Shown: piece by piece, positions 25,948 through 35,081 of the stretch
Layout: the number at the start of each line of letters is the position of its first letter
Position numbering within the stretch: the stretch's first letter is position 1
DNA from: an uncultured Flavobacteriaceae bacterium
Lineage (GTDB): Bacteria > Bacteroidota > Bacteroidia > Flavobacteriales > Flavobacteriaceae
Direction: 5' to 3'
DNA: 64,000 nucleotides
Assembly: GCA_947502635.1 (NCBI GenBank)
Contig: CANNAN010000003.1
Location: 434,001-498,000, forward strand
Made by a program: the position numbers and the translations under genes
Notes under the pieces: model-generated
What the model was told of the DNA's origin: nothing
The model's input: only the letters and a program-made list of their open reading frames with translations
The model's database searches: none

Positions 25948-27360
25948 ATGAGTAAATTAAAATTGTTGGCTTGTCTTTTATGGAGTATATTTTCAATTGG
26001 TACATACGCTCAAAGTGATGCCGAAGTCCTGAAAACAATCTACAAAATGTCATTAACCAATGGTAAAAGCTATGATTGGTTGAATCATCTATCGAACCAA
26101 ATAGGCGGGCGTTTATCTGGGTCTTTAAATGCAGAGAAAGCGGTTAATTATACGAAGGAAGAACTTGATAAATTAGGTTTAGATAAAGTTTGGTTACAAC
26201 CAGTAATGGTTCCTAAATGGGTACGAGGTTTTAAAGAATATGCGTTTATAGAATCTGAGAAAGGAAAAACAACAACGGTTAATATTTGTGCTTTGGGAGG
26301 CTCCATCGCCACACCAGCACTTGGTTTAAAAGCACATGTTGTAGAAGTTAAAAATTTTGAAGAATTAGAAGCGCTAGGTAAAGAAAATATAGAAGGTAAA
26401 ATAGTATTTTATAATAGACCCATGCAATCAGATTTAATTAGCACTTTTGAGGCTTATGGTGGGTGCGTTAATCAACGCTATAAAGGAGCCGTTGAAGCTT
26501 CTAAATATGGAGCTGCTGGTGTTATTGTTAGATCTATGAATTTAAGATTAGACGATTTACCACATACTGGCAGTATGACTTACGACGATTTACCTGTGGC
26601 AGATCGTATACCATCGGCAGCCATTAGCACTAATGATGCAGAGCTATTAAGTACGCTGTTAAAGCTTAATAAATCATTAAAGTTTTATTTCAAGCAAAGT
26701 TGTAAGCAATTAAAAGATGTCTTGTCTTATAATGTTATCGGACAAATAACAGGGAGTGAATTTCCTAATGAATATATGATTGTTGGAGGACATTTAGATT
26801 CTTGGGATTTAGGTGATGGCTCTCATGATGATGGTGCAGGTGTTGTACAATCTATGGATGTGCTACGTTTGTTAAAAGAATCTGGTATAAAACCTAAAAG
26901 AAGTATTAGAGTTGTATTATTTATGAATGAAGAAAATGGGCTGCGAGGTGGAAATAAATATGCAGAAGTGGCTAAACAAAAAGGAGAAAACCATGTGTTT
27001 GCTCTTGAAAGTGATGCAGGAGGATTTACACCACGTGGGTTTTCTTTCGATTGTAATGATGCAAGTTTTAATCAGGTATTAAGTTGGCAACCCTTATTTA
27101 AACCTTATTTAATTCATTATTTTGAGAAAGGTGGCAGTGGTGCAGATGTAGGTCCTCTTAAAACAGAGACCAACGTATTAGCAGGATTAAGACCAGACTC
27201 ACAACGTTATTTTGACCACCATCATGCAAGTAATGATACTTTTGATGCTGTTAATAAGCGTGAATTAGAATTAGGAGCTGCCACAATGACGGCATTGGTT
27301 TATTTATTTGATAAATATGGCGTTAACCCAATTGTAAACGAGAAACAAATCAAAAAATAA
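25948..27360 (+). CDS. Exported M28 family metallopeptidase
   Basis: The 470-residue enzyme starts with a signal peptide (LLACLLWSIFSIGTYAQ). A protease-associated (PA) insert (about 120-230) contains KGAVEASKYGAAGVIV, followed by the M28 di-zinc aminopeptidase domain. Visible zinc and active-site motifs are GGHLDSWDLGDGSHDDGAG (H and bridging D), LFMNEENGLRG with the catalytic and metal-binding glutamates, ALESDAGG, and a late DHHHASNDT with the last histidine ligand. It resembles carboxypeptidase Q/PGCP-like M28 members. It is followed closely by two small genes in the same direction. Confidence 0.92.
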   Translation: MSKLKLLACLLWSIFSIGTYAQSDAEVLKTIYKMSLTNGKSYDWLNHLSNQIGGRLSGSLNAEKAVNYTKEELDKLGLDKVWLQPVMVPKWVRGFKEYAFIESEKGKTTTVNICALGGSIATPALGLKAHVVEVKNFEELEALGKENIEGKIVFYNRPMQSDLISTFEAYGGCVNQRYKGAVEASKYGAAGVIVRSMNLRLDDLPHTGSMTYDDLPVADRIPSAAISTNDAELLSTLLKLNKSLKFYFKQSCKQLKDVLSYNVIGQITGSEFPNEYMIVGGHLDSWDLGDGSHDDGAGVVQSMDVLRLLKESGIKPKRSIRVVLFMNEENGLRGGNKYAEVAKQKGENHVFALESDAGGFTPRGFSFDCNDASFNQVLSWQPLFKPYLIHYFEKGGSGADVGPLKTETNVLAGLRPDSQRYFDHHHASNDTFDAVNKRELELGAATMTALVYLFDKYGVNPIVNEKQIKK

Positions 27361-27375
27361 TAATAATAATGAGTT

Positions 27376-27699
27376 ATGTGGGATGAGAAACTAAAGGTTT
27401 ATGATCAGCTCGTTGACAAATGTTCTAGGTTTGAACGAAAAGGAAAAACAATGCCTTATACCTCTGCTAATGGATATATGTTCTCCCTTTTTAATAAAGA
27501 TTGTGAAATAGGAATTAGATTTTCAAAAGACGTACAGGAAAAGTATATAAAAGAATTCAATTCGTCAATATATAAGTCATACGGAGCTGTTATGAAGGGC
27601 TATGTATTAATTCCTCAAAGTATGTTAGAAGATTTAGATCATGTTGCTCGTTATTTAAATGAAAGTTACGATTATGTCATGTCACTAGAACCAAAATAA
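27376..27699 (+). CDS. TfoX/Sxy-like small protein
   Basis: This 107-residue cytoplasmic protein has a GKTMPYTSANGYMFSLF segment, an IGIRFSKDVQEKYIKEF helix and a final YGAVMKGYVLIPQSML...YLNESYDYVMSL block. That order resembles the TfoX/Sxy N-terminal-like family of small proteins, but I am not certain of the family. No catalytic residues are evident. It starts 15 bases after the M28 peptidase stop and ends 16 bases before the DinB-like gene, so the three are probably cotranscribed. Confidence 0.6.
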   Translation: MWDEKLKVYDQLVDKCSRFERKGKTMPYTSANGYMFSLFNKDCEIGIRFSKDVQEKYIKEFNSSIYKSYGAVMKGYVLIPQSMLEDLDHVARYLNESYDYVMSLEPK

Positions 27700-27715
27700 A
27701 CTACAGTAGAATACA

Positions 27716-28273
27716 ATGAATAAATTTACCATGACCCTTGCCTTACTGGTCTCAGTATTTGTAATGGCACAATCCGAAAAAGAAAAATTACCTTATTATG
27801 AAATACCAAATCATCCAGAAAGTTATACCGCAGGAACTGTAGCAGCCAGAATGGTAGATGGATTAGGTTTTCGTTATTATTGGGCTACAGAGAGTTTACG
27901 TAGTGAAGATTTAGCTTATAAACCTAGCGAGAGTGGACGTAGCAGTGCAGAAACTATAGATCACTTATTGGGGCTTTCAAGTTTCATTCTCAATTCAGTA
28001 TCCGAACAAGGAGAAAGAACCAAACAAATAGAACGTTCTTTTGAAGATAAAAGAAAACAAACGTTATTAAATTTAAAAAAAACCTCAGATATTTTAAGAA
28101 AAATGGATGATGTGTCTCAATTTGATAATGATAGATTTCCTTTTTGGAATATTATTAATGGCCCCATAGCAGATGCTTTATGGCATTGCGGTCAAGTCGT
28201 TATGCTTCGTCGTGCCTCAGGAAACCCTTTTAATTCTAAAGTGAGTGTTTTTAGCGGAAAATTAAAAGAGTAA
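27716..28273 (+). CDS. Exported DinB-superfamily protein
   Basis: The 185-residue protein has an N-terminal signal peptide (MTLALLVSVFVMAQ) and a four-helix DinB/YfiT-like core. The putative metal-binding histidines are in AETIDHLLGLSSFIL (about residue 83) and ADALWHCGQVVMLRRASGNP (about 161), the typical spacing and context of the fold. Most DinB proteins are cytoplasmic thiol-dependent transferases. Here the signal peptide places it in the envelope, which is common in Bacteroidetes. Its role is unknown. Confidence 0.78.
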   Translation: MNKFTMTLALLVSVFVMAQSEKEKLPYYEIPNHPESYTAGTVAARMVDGLGFRYYWATESLRSEDLAYKPSESGRSSAETIDHLLGLSSFILNSVSEQGERTKQIERSFEDKRKQTLLNLKKTSDILRKMDDVSQFDNDRFPFWNIINGPIADALWHCGQVVMLRRASGNPFNSKVSVFSGKLKE

Positions 28274-28309
28274 TTATTATATGAAATATTAATGTTTTAA
28301 GCTATTAAC

Positions 28310-29599
28310 CTACTTTTTTAGTTTAAAAACACCATAAATAATGGTTAAAGTAGCAATAAAAATGCTCGTAGCTATCATTTCATCCATAGATAAATTAGAT
28401 AAAAAGTACAAAATAATAATGATGGAAAGTATAGGTACTATAAAACCTCCTGGGGTTTTGAATTCACCTTCTTTATGCTTTTGAGATTTGCGTAATTTCA
28501 TAACCGATAACGCTACACCTAAATAAATAATTAGCATAGCACTACTAGCAATTATTGCCAATTTTTCAAAACTGCCAGTTGCAGAGAGTGTAAAACCAAT
28601 GATAGCATATACGATGATAGCTATGTACGGTGTTTTAAATGACTTATGAATTTTAGACAAAGCCATTAATGGAATAACTTGGTCTCTTGATAATGCGTAC
28701 ATAACTCTTGGATTGTTAAGTATAGAGCCACTTAAGAAACCAAACATAGAGACAACAGCTCCAATAAATAACAAGGTAAATCCAAAAGGTCCAAAAATAA
28801 CTTTAGCTGTTTCTGCAAGTGGAGCTGCTTTAAAAGTAGGTAAATCACCACCTAAAACGCCCTGTGATATCGTTTGAATTAAAATATACATGCCTACTAC
28901 AGTTAAAATACTAATAAAAATAGCTTTAGGGACTGTACGTTTAGGGTTAATAACTTCACCACCAACAACAAGTCCTGTTTCTGCTCCTTGAAAAGCAAAG
29001 AATAAGATTAGTGAAGTTTCCCCTAGTTTTCTAACACTAGGCATAGAATCAATGTATAGATTACTAAAAGATACGTCTTTCCACCCAATAAGTACGAGTA
29101 TGAGTAAAGGTGCTAATTTGGCTATGGTATTGAATTTAACCAGGCCTATACCTTGCTTTAATCCAATGATGTTGATATATGCCAACCCAAAGAAAATTAC
29201 AAATAAAAATAGTAAACGAACCCATTCAAGTTTAAAAATAGGGTAAGCAGAACTTAAAATATTAATTAAAGCATTGGATACAGCAGCATCAGCAAATAAT
29301 GCTGCTCCAATTGCAAAAATACCTCCTAAAAATCCAGCATAATTACCAAAAGCCGTTTCAATATACGTGTATGGACCTCCTGTATTTGTTACTTTGCTGC
29401 CTGCTTCAGCAAAGCATAGCATTACAAGTGCTATTAAAATGCCACAAAAAACATAAGCAGTAATACTAGAAGCTCCCATTTTAGAGGCTATAACAGCAGG
29501 CAATGCAAAAATACCAGCACCTATAATGATATTAATAATATTGGCAGACAAGCCTAGAACACCAACGGTCCTTTTAAAACTTTCCTTTTTTTGTTTCAT
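28310..29599 (-). CDS. APC-family amino acid permease
   Basis: This 429-residue secondary transporter has about 12 membrane helices. The first helix carries the unwound substrate-binding motif IIIGAGIFALPAVIA. The conserved GGPYTYIETAFG segment lies at about 73-85 and FFAFQGAETGLVVGGEVINPKRTVPKAI at about 197-225, both standard for APC-superfamily amino acid exchangers or symporters. The substrate cannot be read from the sequence. The upstream gene at 29604 ends 4 bases before the start, so both are transcribed together. Confidence 0.9.
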   Translation of the reverse strand: MKQKKESFKRTVGVLGLSANIINIIIGAGIFALPAVIASKMGASSITAYVFCGILIALVMLCFAEAGSKVTNTGGPYTYIETAFGNYAGFLGGIFAIGAALFADAAVSNALINILSSAYPIFKLEWVRLLFLFVIFFGLAYINIIGLKQGIGLVKFNTIAKLAPLLILVLIGWKDVSFSNLYIDSMPSVRKLGETSLILFFAFQGAETGLVVGGEVINPKRTVPKAIFISILTVVGMYILIQTISQGVLGGDLPTFKAAPLAETAKVIFGPFGFTLLFIGAVVSMFGFLSGSILNNPRVMYALSRDQVIPLMALSKIHKSFKTPYIAIIVYAIIGFTLSATGSFEKLAIIASSAMLIIYLGVALSVMKLRKSQKHKEGEFKTPGGFIVPILSIIIILYFLSNLSMDEMIATSIFIATLTIIYGVFKLKK

Positions 29600-29603
29600 A
29601 CTA

Positions 29604-30785
29604 TTATAAGTAGCTTAACCACCATTTATCTTTATTATTTGCTTTATAAATCATATATTTTTTAGATGGAAAATACAGAAGAGTTATAACACCTATCCAC
29701 ACTAAATAAACAATGAATAGTGAATAACCATAATTAGCTAAGTTTGGGTTACTAAAAGCATTAGCGGTTAATATCAAGTCTTTCCAATTACCTTCAAAAA
29801 TTAAAAGCCCCGCAATAGCTAAAGTGTGAATGACAAATACATGCAGAAAATAGTAAAACAACGGGACACGTCCAAAGACTAAGAAGAAGTCTGAGACTTT
29901 ATTTTTAACAGTTTCTATGCTATATAAAAATAATAGAGAAGGCCCAATAGTTATTAATATATAGACTAAAGAAGGAGGATATTTAGTGACCTTAAAAAAT
30001 GATAGTATGGTTTTAGTTGTAGTGTCTTGAATAGACCATGGTACTAAATCGCCATAAATATTAAGTCCTCTTAAAATAAAGAATAATGCTATAGAACTTA
30101 TGCCTAAAATAAGTAGCCATTTTTTGCGAACGTTTACATTAAAGCCTTTTTGATAAAAAGAACCAAAGCAAAAGCCTAAAGCCATTAATCCAATCCAAGG
30201 AATAATAGGATAGGCAAATACTACCATGCGGGTTGAGTTGATGGGAAGAAACTGTTGTTGATGTAAAATATACCATATGATAGATTTAAAACTCGTTCCT
30301 TGCATAATTTCGCTATCTAAAGAATTGTGACTAGCAACTAGTATGATACCTATAATTAAAATAACTCTTTTTGGTAAAAAAATTAAAAAAGATAAGAAAA
30401 CCATGCTTAGACCAATTGCCCAAATTACCTGAAGTACTATGAAACTATATGAAAAATCAAACCACCACAAAAAATTATTCAATACAATTTCTAAAAAAAT
30501 TAACCATAAACCTCTAGTTAACAAAAACTTAAATAGCTCAGGTTTTGTTTTTCTTGTACCATATAAAAAAGCAGATGTACCAGCTAAAAAAACAAAAACA
30601 GGTGCACAGTAGTGTGTAATAAACCGGGTAAAAAATAAAAAAGGGGTGGTTGTGTCTAAGTCTGTGGGGTCACTATTAAAAGCTCCATAATGAAAAAAGT
30701 CTCTAACATGGTCTAATGCCATAATAACCATAACGAGGCCTCTTAGAATGTCAATGGATTCAATACGGTTGGTTTTTATCTGCAT
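29604..30785 (-). CDS. DUF1624/heparan-alpha-glucosaminide N-acetyltransferase-like membrane protein
   Basis: The 393-residue protein has about 10 membrane helices and the family start RIESIDILRGLVMVIMALDHVRDFFH, in which the histidine is the likely catalytic residue of this acyltransferase-like fold. It also has FFTRFITHYCAPVFVFLAGTSAFL near residue 50-73 and a late FYYFLHVFVIHTLA segment. Members are predicted to acylate sugars or other envelope molecules, but the substrate here is unknown. It is followed 4 bases later by the APC permease gene. Confidence 0.85.
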   Translation of the reverse strand: MQIKTNRIESIDILRGLVMVIMALDHVRDFFHYGAFNSDPTDLDTTTPFLFFTRFITHYCAPVFVFLAGTSAFLYGTRKTKPELFKFLLTRGLWLIFLEIVLNNFLWWFDFSYSFIVLQVIWAIGLSMVFLSFLIFLPKRVILIIGIILVASHNSLDSEIMQGTSFKSIIWYILHQQQFLPINSTRMVVFAYPIIPWIGLMALGFCFGSFYQKGFNVNVRKKWLLILGISSIALFFILRGLNIYGDLVPWSIQDTTTKTILSFFKVTKYPPSLVYILITIGPSLLFLYSIETVKNKVSDFFLVFGRVPLFYYFLHVFVIHTLAIAGLLIFEGNWKDLILTANAFSNPNLANYGYSLFIVYLVWIGVITLLYFPSKKYMIYKANNKDKWWLSYL

Positions 30786-31157
30786 ATATAATCTATTGAA
30801 GTGTTTTTAGTTACCAGCTATGATCCAGAGATTCTCTAAAAATAGACAAACGACTTAAATAAAGCAAACGAGTTAACTAGTTATTTACGATGGAATTAAT
30901 GAAGTTTTAGTGGATAAACCGAAAATATAAACAGATTGAAGATATTTATATGTTATTAGGTATTTTTTTACTATATTGTTGTATAAGGCTACATTTTATT
31001 GCGATAATTATAATTAGGATACATTCTAACTAATTGTCACCAAATAAAAAATACATAAAAAGGATCATTTTATGTTGTTGCTTGTAGTATAGATATTTGA
31101 ATTAAATAATTTCAGTGTTATAATTACACAGAGAGTAAATGAAAATTCTGAAATTAA
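30786..31157. other. Intergenic stretch with nothing recognised
   Basis: This AT-rich DNA lies between the DUF1624 gene and the lysA terminator. I see no coding frame, RNA gene or strong repeat. Confidence 0.55.
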
Positions 31158-31191
31158 AAAATGTCCAATATATAATAATATTGGACATTTT
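31158..31191 (-). terminator. Terminator of lysA
   Basis: AAAATGTCCAATAT and its exact complement (14 bp each) flank a 6-base loop 20 bases after the lysA stop. Read leftward the hairpin is followed by a T-rich stretch. Confidence 0.85.
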
Positions 31192-31210
31192 GTTTAATTT
31201 TTAATTAAGA

Positions 31211-32446
31211 TTATTTCACTAAAACCTTTTCTTTTTTTGAAGAAAAATCTACTTCAACTTGATTTTTAGTAATATCCTCGAAAGTTTCTCTTTTTCTAAT
31301 TAAATGCGCTTTATTATTATACCATAAAACTTCCGCAGGGCGGTATCTGGAATTATAGTTACTAGCCATGGAGAAACAATAAGCTCCAGCATTTTTAAAA
31401 CATAAAATATCGCCCTCATTTATTTCGTTGATACGTCGGTTGTTTCCAAACGTGTCAGTTTCACAAATATAACCTACAACAGTATAAAAACGTTCGTGGC
31501 CTTTTTGGTTAGATATATTTACAATATCATGGTGAGATCCGTATAGCATAGGTCTAATTAGATGGTTAAAACCAGAATCTACTTGTGCGAATACTGTAGA
31601 AGTTGTTTGTTTTACAGCATTTACCTTAGTTAAAAAATTTCCAGATTCGCTCACTAAAAATTTACCAGGTTCGAAAGCCAATGTTAATTCTTTTCCGTAA
31701 TTTTTACAAAATTCATTGAATCTAGCCGATAGTTTCTTTCCTAATTCTTCAATATTAGTTTCAATATCTCCTTGTTTGTATGGTACTTTAAATCCAGATC
31801 CGAAATCAATAAAATCTAAATTTTTGAATTGTCTTGCCGTTTCAAATAATATTTCACTAGCATATAAAAAGACTTCAATATCTAAGATGTCACTACCTGT
31901 ATGCATGTGAATACCGTTGATAGTCATTTTAGTGTTTTCTACAATACGTAAAATATGAGGTATTTGATGAATAGAAATTCCAAACTTAGAATCGATATGC
32001 CCAACAGAAATATTACTATTTCCACCTGCCATAACATGCGGGTTAATACGAATACAGACAGGTGTTTTTGGATGTTTTGCTCCAAACTGTTCTAGTATTG
32101 AAAGGTTATCAATATTAATTTTAACACCCAACTTAGCTGCTTCTTCAATTTCTGATAAGGATACACCATTCGGTGTGAAAATAATTTGTTCAGGTAAAAA
32201 ACCAGCAGTTAGCCCTAGCTGTACTTCTTGAATAGATACAGTGTCTATACCAGAACCCAGACTGTTTAAAAGTTTTAATATAGATATATTAGATAATGCT
32301 TTGACAGCATAGTTAATCTTAAGTTTTTTTACATTTTTAAAGGCACTAGTAAGCCTTTTGTACTGATTTTCAATCTTTTCAGCATCATATACATAAACAG
32401 GACTCCCAAAATCTTGTGCAATTTTTTGCAATTGATTTTCTAACAT
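31211..32446 (-). CDS. lysA: Diaminopimelate decarboxylase
   Basis: This PLP enzyme of the alanine-racemase fold makes L-lysine from meso-diaminopimelate. Landmarks are the PLP lysine in KINYAVKALSN, the HMHTGSDI motif, EPGKFLVSESG, and the C-terminal active-site cysteine in GYICETDTFG, followed by GAYCFSMASNYNSR. I chose the ATG at 32446 (MLENQLQKIAQDFGSPVYVYD, 411 residues). An ATG at 32482 would add 12 lysine-rich residues not typical of the family N-terminus. It stands alone with a good terminator and diverges from sucC. Confidence 0.93.
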   Translation of the reverse strand: MLENQLQKIAQDFGSPVYVYDAEKIENQYKRLTSAFKNVKKLKINYAVKALSNISILKLLNSLGSGIDTVSIQEVQLGLTAGFLPEQIIFTPNGVSLSEIEEAAKLGVKINIDNLSILEQFGAKHPKTPVCIRINPHVMAGGNSNISVGHIDSKFGISIHQIPHILRIVENTKMTINGIHMHTGSDILDIEVFLYASEILFETARQFKNLDFIDFGSGFKVPYKQGDIETNIEELGKKLSARFNEFCKNYGKELTLAFEPGKFLVSESGNFLTKVNAVKQTTSTVFAQVDSGFNHLIRPMLYGSHHDIVNISNQKGHERFYTVVGYICETDTFGNNRRINEINEGDILCFKNAGAYCFSMASNYNSRYRPAEVLWYNNKAHLIRKRETFEDITKNQVEVDFSSKKEKVLVK

Positions 32447-32612
32447 AATTTTTCTAATTTTTTTCAAAGATATTTCATTCAAATAAATAAAAAATAAATA
32501 ATTAAAAAATAGTACAAATTAAACAACCTGTTAATTATTTAACAATTAAATTTATAGTATTGATATTGGAAAGTTTTCATAATTAAATTTAGGGTAAGTA
32601 ATTGCTATTATT

Positions 32613-32620
32613 TACATTTG
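32613..32620 (+). promoter_or_regulatory. sucC -7 promoter box
   Basis: TACATTTG matches TAnnTTTG exactly, 26 bases before the sucC ATG. It lies downstream of an alternative upstream start codon at 32602, which would therefore not be transcribed from this promoter. Confidence 0.6.
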
Positions 32621-32646
32621 CTTTTCTTAAAACGATTACGCGAATT

Positions 32647-33837
32647 ATGAATTTACACGAATATCAAGGCAAAGAAATATTAAGTAGTTTTGGGGTACGA
32701 ATACAACGTGGTATAGTAGCACAAAACGCTAATGAAGCAGTTGCAGCTGCAAAACAATTAACAAATGAGACAGGTACTAGCTGGCATGTTATCAAGGCAC
32801 AAGTTCATGCAGGAGGACGTGGTAAAGGTGGCGGTGTAAAACTAGCTAAGAATTTGCAGGAAGTAGAAGAAATTGCAGGACAAATCATAGGAATGAATTT
32901 GATTACGCCTCAAACGTCTGCTGAAGGTAAAAAAGTGCATCAAGTTTTAGTTGCTGAGGATGTTTATTATCCAGGTGAAAGTGAAACAGATGAGTTTTAC
33001 GTGTCTGTATTATTAAATAGAGGTACTGGACGTAATATGATTATGTATTCTACCGAAGGTGGTATGGATATTGAAACTGTTGCTGAAGAAACACCAGATT
33101 TAATATTTACTGAAGAGATTGACCCAACTGTTGGTTTGTTACCATTTCAAGCGAGACGTGTCGCTTTTAATCTTGGTTTGTCAGGTTTGGCATTTAAAGA
33201 GATGACAAAATTTGTTACTGCTTTATATACAGCCTATGTAAAATCTGATTCTTCATTATTTGAGATTAATCCTGTTTTAAAAACAAGTGATAATAAAATA
33301 ATGGCTGTAGATGCTAAAGTAACAATAGATGATAATGCACTTTACAGACATAAGAACTATATTGATTTACGTGATGTACGTGAAGAAAGTGCCATAGAGG
33401 TTGAAGCAGGGGAACTTGGCTTAAACTATGTAGATTTAGATGGTAATGTTGGTTGTATGGTAAATGGAGCTGGATTAGCTATGGCTACCATGGATTTAAT
33501 TAAACAAGCAGGTGGTGAGCCAGCTAACTTTTTAGATGTTGGTGGTACTGCAGATGCAGCTCGTGTAGAAGCAGCTTTTAAAATTATATTAAAAGATCCA
33601 GCTGTAAAAGCTATTTTAATAAATATCTTTGGAGGTATCGTTCGTTGTGATCGTGTAGCGCAGGGGGTTATTGATGCATATAAAAATATGGGAACCATAA
33701 ATGTACCTATTATAGTGCGTTTACAAGGAACGAATGCAGATATCGCAAAAGAACTGATAGATAATTCTGGTTTAGATGTTATGAGTGCTACTGAGTTTCA
33801 GGAAGCTGCTGATAAAGTACAACAGGTATTGGCTTAG
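32647..33837 (+). CDS. sucC: Succinyl-CoA ligase (ADP-forming) subunit beta
   Basis: The 396-residue beta subunit of the TCA-cycle enzyme makes ATP or GTP from succinyl-CoA. It has an ATP-grasp domain beginning MNLHEYQGKEILSSFGV, the nucleotide loop QVHAGGRGKGGGVKL, magnesium ligands in LFEINPVL and MAVDAKV, and the C-terminal CoA-ligase domain with FLDVGGTADAARVEAAF and NIFGGIVRCDRVAQG. The start at 32647 fits the family, and the -7 box at 32613 supports it over an upstream frame extension. sucD is not adjacent, as is common in Bacteroidetes. Confidence 0.96.
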   Translation: MNLHEYQGKEILSSFGVRIQRGIVAQNANEAVAAAKQLTNETGTSWHVIKAQVHAGGRGKGGGVKLAKNLQEVEEIAGQIIGMNLITPQTSAEGKKVHQVLVAEDVYYPGESETDEFYVSVLLNRGTGRNMIMYSTEGGMDIETVAEETPDLIFTEEIDPTVGLLPFQARRVAFNLGLSGLAFKEMTKFVTALYTAYVKSDSSLFEINPVLKTSDNKIMAVDAKVTIDDNALYRHKNYIDLRDVREESAIEVEAGELGLNYVDLDGNVGCMVNGAGLAMATMDLIKQAGGEPANFLDVGGTADAARVEAAFKIILKDPAVKAILINIFGGIVRCDRVAQGVIDAYKNMGTINVPIIVRLQGTNADIAKELIDNSGLDVMSATEFQEAADKVQQVLA

Positions 33838-33890
33838 TAATTTTTGACAATGCATGTCATTATAGTGCAATCAAAGAGTCTTTATAAATA

Positions 33891-33925
33891 AAAAAAAGAG
33901 CAACATTAATTGTTGCTCTTTTTTT
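33891..33925. terminator. Bidirectional terminator overlapping a gene end
   Basis: A 15-bp perfect stem (AAAAAAAGAGCAACA and its complement, 5-base loop) follows sucC. Its loop contains the stop codon (33906-33908) of the converging DUF1456 gene, whose last residues are encoded by the right arm. Confidence 0.9.
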
Positions 33926-34220
33926 GTGGTTTAGATTTATTGTCTAAAGGCCTGTTTTTTGAATTTGGAGTTTTAGTAATTTTTGAACTTGATTTTTTTT
34001 CAGGCATAGGCCCTCGTAAATGAATGACAAGTCCATTTAAAAAATTGCGTAAAATTTGATCCCCACATTCCATATATTTAGGATGGTCTTCTTTTCTGAA
34101 AAATGCTCCTAACTCACTTTTAGATATTCTGAAATCAACCAGGTTTAAAATTTTTACAATATCATCGTCACGAAGTTTTAAAGCAACGCGTAATTTTTTT
34201 AAAATATCATTATTTGTCAT
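33906..34220 (-). CDS. DUF1456 family protein (YehS-like, single repeat)
   Basis: The 104-residue cytoplasmic protein has one DUF1456 unit: NNDILKKLRVALKLRDDDIVKILNLVDFRISKSELGAFFRKEDHPKY, then ECGDQILRNFLNGLVIHLRG. E. coli YehS has two units in about 156 residues, so this one is a short form with one unit and a basic disordered tail (KKSSSKITKTPNSKNRP). Function is unknown. Its last codons form part of the sucC terminator. Confidence 0.85.
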   Translation of the reverse strand: MTNNDILKKLRVALKLRDDDIVKILNLVDFRISKSELGAFFRKEDHPKYMECGDQILRNFLNGLVIHLRGPMPEKKSSSKITKTPNSKNRPLDNKSKPQKKSNN

Positions 34221-34588
34221 AAGATTAATTTCTTTTTCTTTAAATACTTAAAATTATTCAATTAATTTAAAAGGATATGCCATTCTAGCGTTTTCTTAGC
34301 TTTGGCAAAGATACCTTAAATATTGATTCTTATAGAAGCTTGTAAAATATTAATAAAACTCGTTTAACTGTATGGTATATAGGTATTTGCTGCTGTTATT
34401 TTTTTTAAAAGTAAGTTTTTTAAAATGATGAAATGCAATTTTATTAGATGAATAAAAAGCCATTATTGACGAAATAAATAAAACTTACGACCAAATACCT
34501 ACTGTTTTTCGATAAGTTACATTATATACACGATTATTAAATTACTGTTGTGTGTACCTTTATACTATAATTAATTAATCCCTGAGTA
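34221..34588. other. Intergenic stretch with nothing recognised
   Basis: This is AT-rich DNA between divergent genes. No exact TAnnTTTG box, RNA gene or strong inverted repeat was seen. Confidence 0.5.
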
Positions 34589-34996
34589 ATGATTAATAGA
34601 GTAGAAAAATTAAGTCTTTTATCAGAAATGATTGCATTTGCAAAATATGATAAAGATATAAAAGCTATAGAGTATAATTTTTTATTAGGTGTTGCAAAAC
34701 AACTAGATATAGCGCGAGAAGATTTTGAATATTTGATAGAGCATCCAGTTACTTATACGCATTTGAAATCACATAGTGAGCGTATTGTACAGTTTCATAG
34801 ATTGGTATTATTAATGAATATTGATCAAGATAATGAAGGTAATCCTTCTGGTGCTATAAAGTTATATAATTTCGGTTTACGTATGGGGCTAAGCCATGAG
34901 TCCATTACTAAGGTACTATATTTAATGGAAAGTTTTCCAAATAAAATTGTACCGCCAGATGTGTTGATTGATATATTTAAAACACAATATAATTAA
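34589..34996 (+). CDS. Unknown helical protein, possibly TerB-like
   Basis: This is a 135-residue all-helical cytoplasmic protein. The first 55 residues (LSLLSEMIAFAKYDKDIKAIEYNFLLGVAKQLDI) resemble the start of TerB-like domains: a hydrophobic helix, then a D-rich turn, then E..FL..VA..L. I cannot confirm the family. The rest (FHRLVLLMNIDQDNEGNPSGAIKLYNFGLRMGLS) continues as helices. It converges with uvrB across about 70 bases and has no obvious partner. Confidence 0.55.
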   Translation: MINRVEKLSLLSEMIAFAKYDKDIKAIEYNFLLGVAKQLDIAREDFEYLIEHPVTYTHLKSHSERIVQFHRLVLLMNIDQDNEGNPSGAIKLYNFGLRMGLSHESITKVLYLMESFPNKIVPPDVLIDIFKTQYN

Positions 34997-35049
34997 TAAT
35001 TATCTGCTAAGTATTTATTAAATGTGTTGTTCCCTCATTGAGGGGTATG

Positions 35050-35081
35050 GAAAAGCTAAAAGTTTAAACTTTTAGCTTTTC
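35050..35081. terminator. 32-bp perfect palindrome at the uvrB stop codon
   Basis: The palindrome runs from GAAAAGCTAAAAG to its complement with no unpaired loop, centred at 35065.5 in the uvrB stop codon (35064-35066). The last five uvrB residues (EKLKV) are encoded by one arm. It is a likely terminator for uvrB and perhaps for the converging 135-residue gene, although the T-run is short. Confidence 0.7.
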
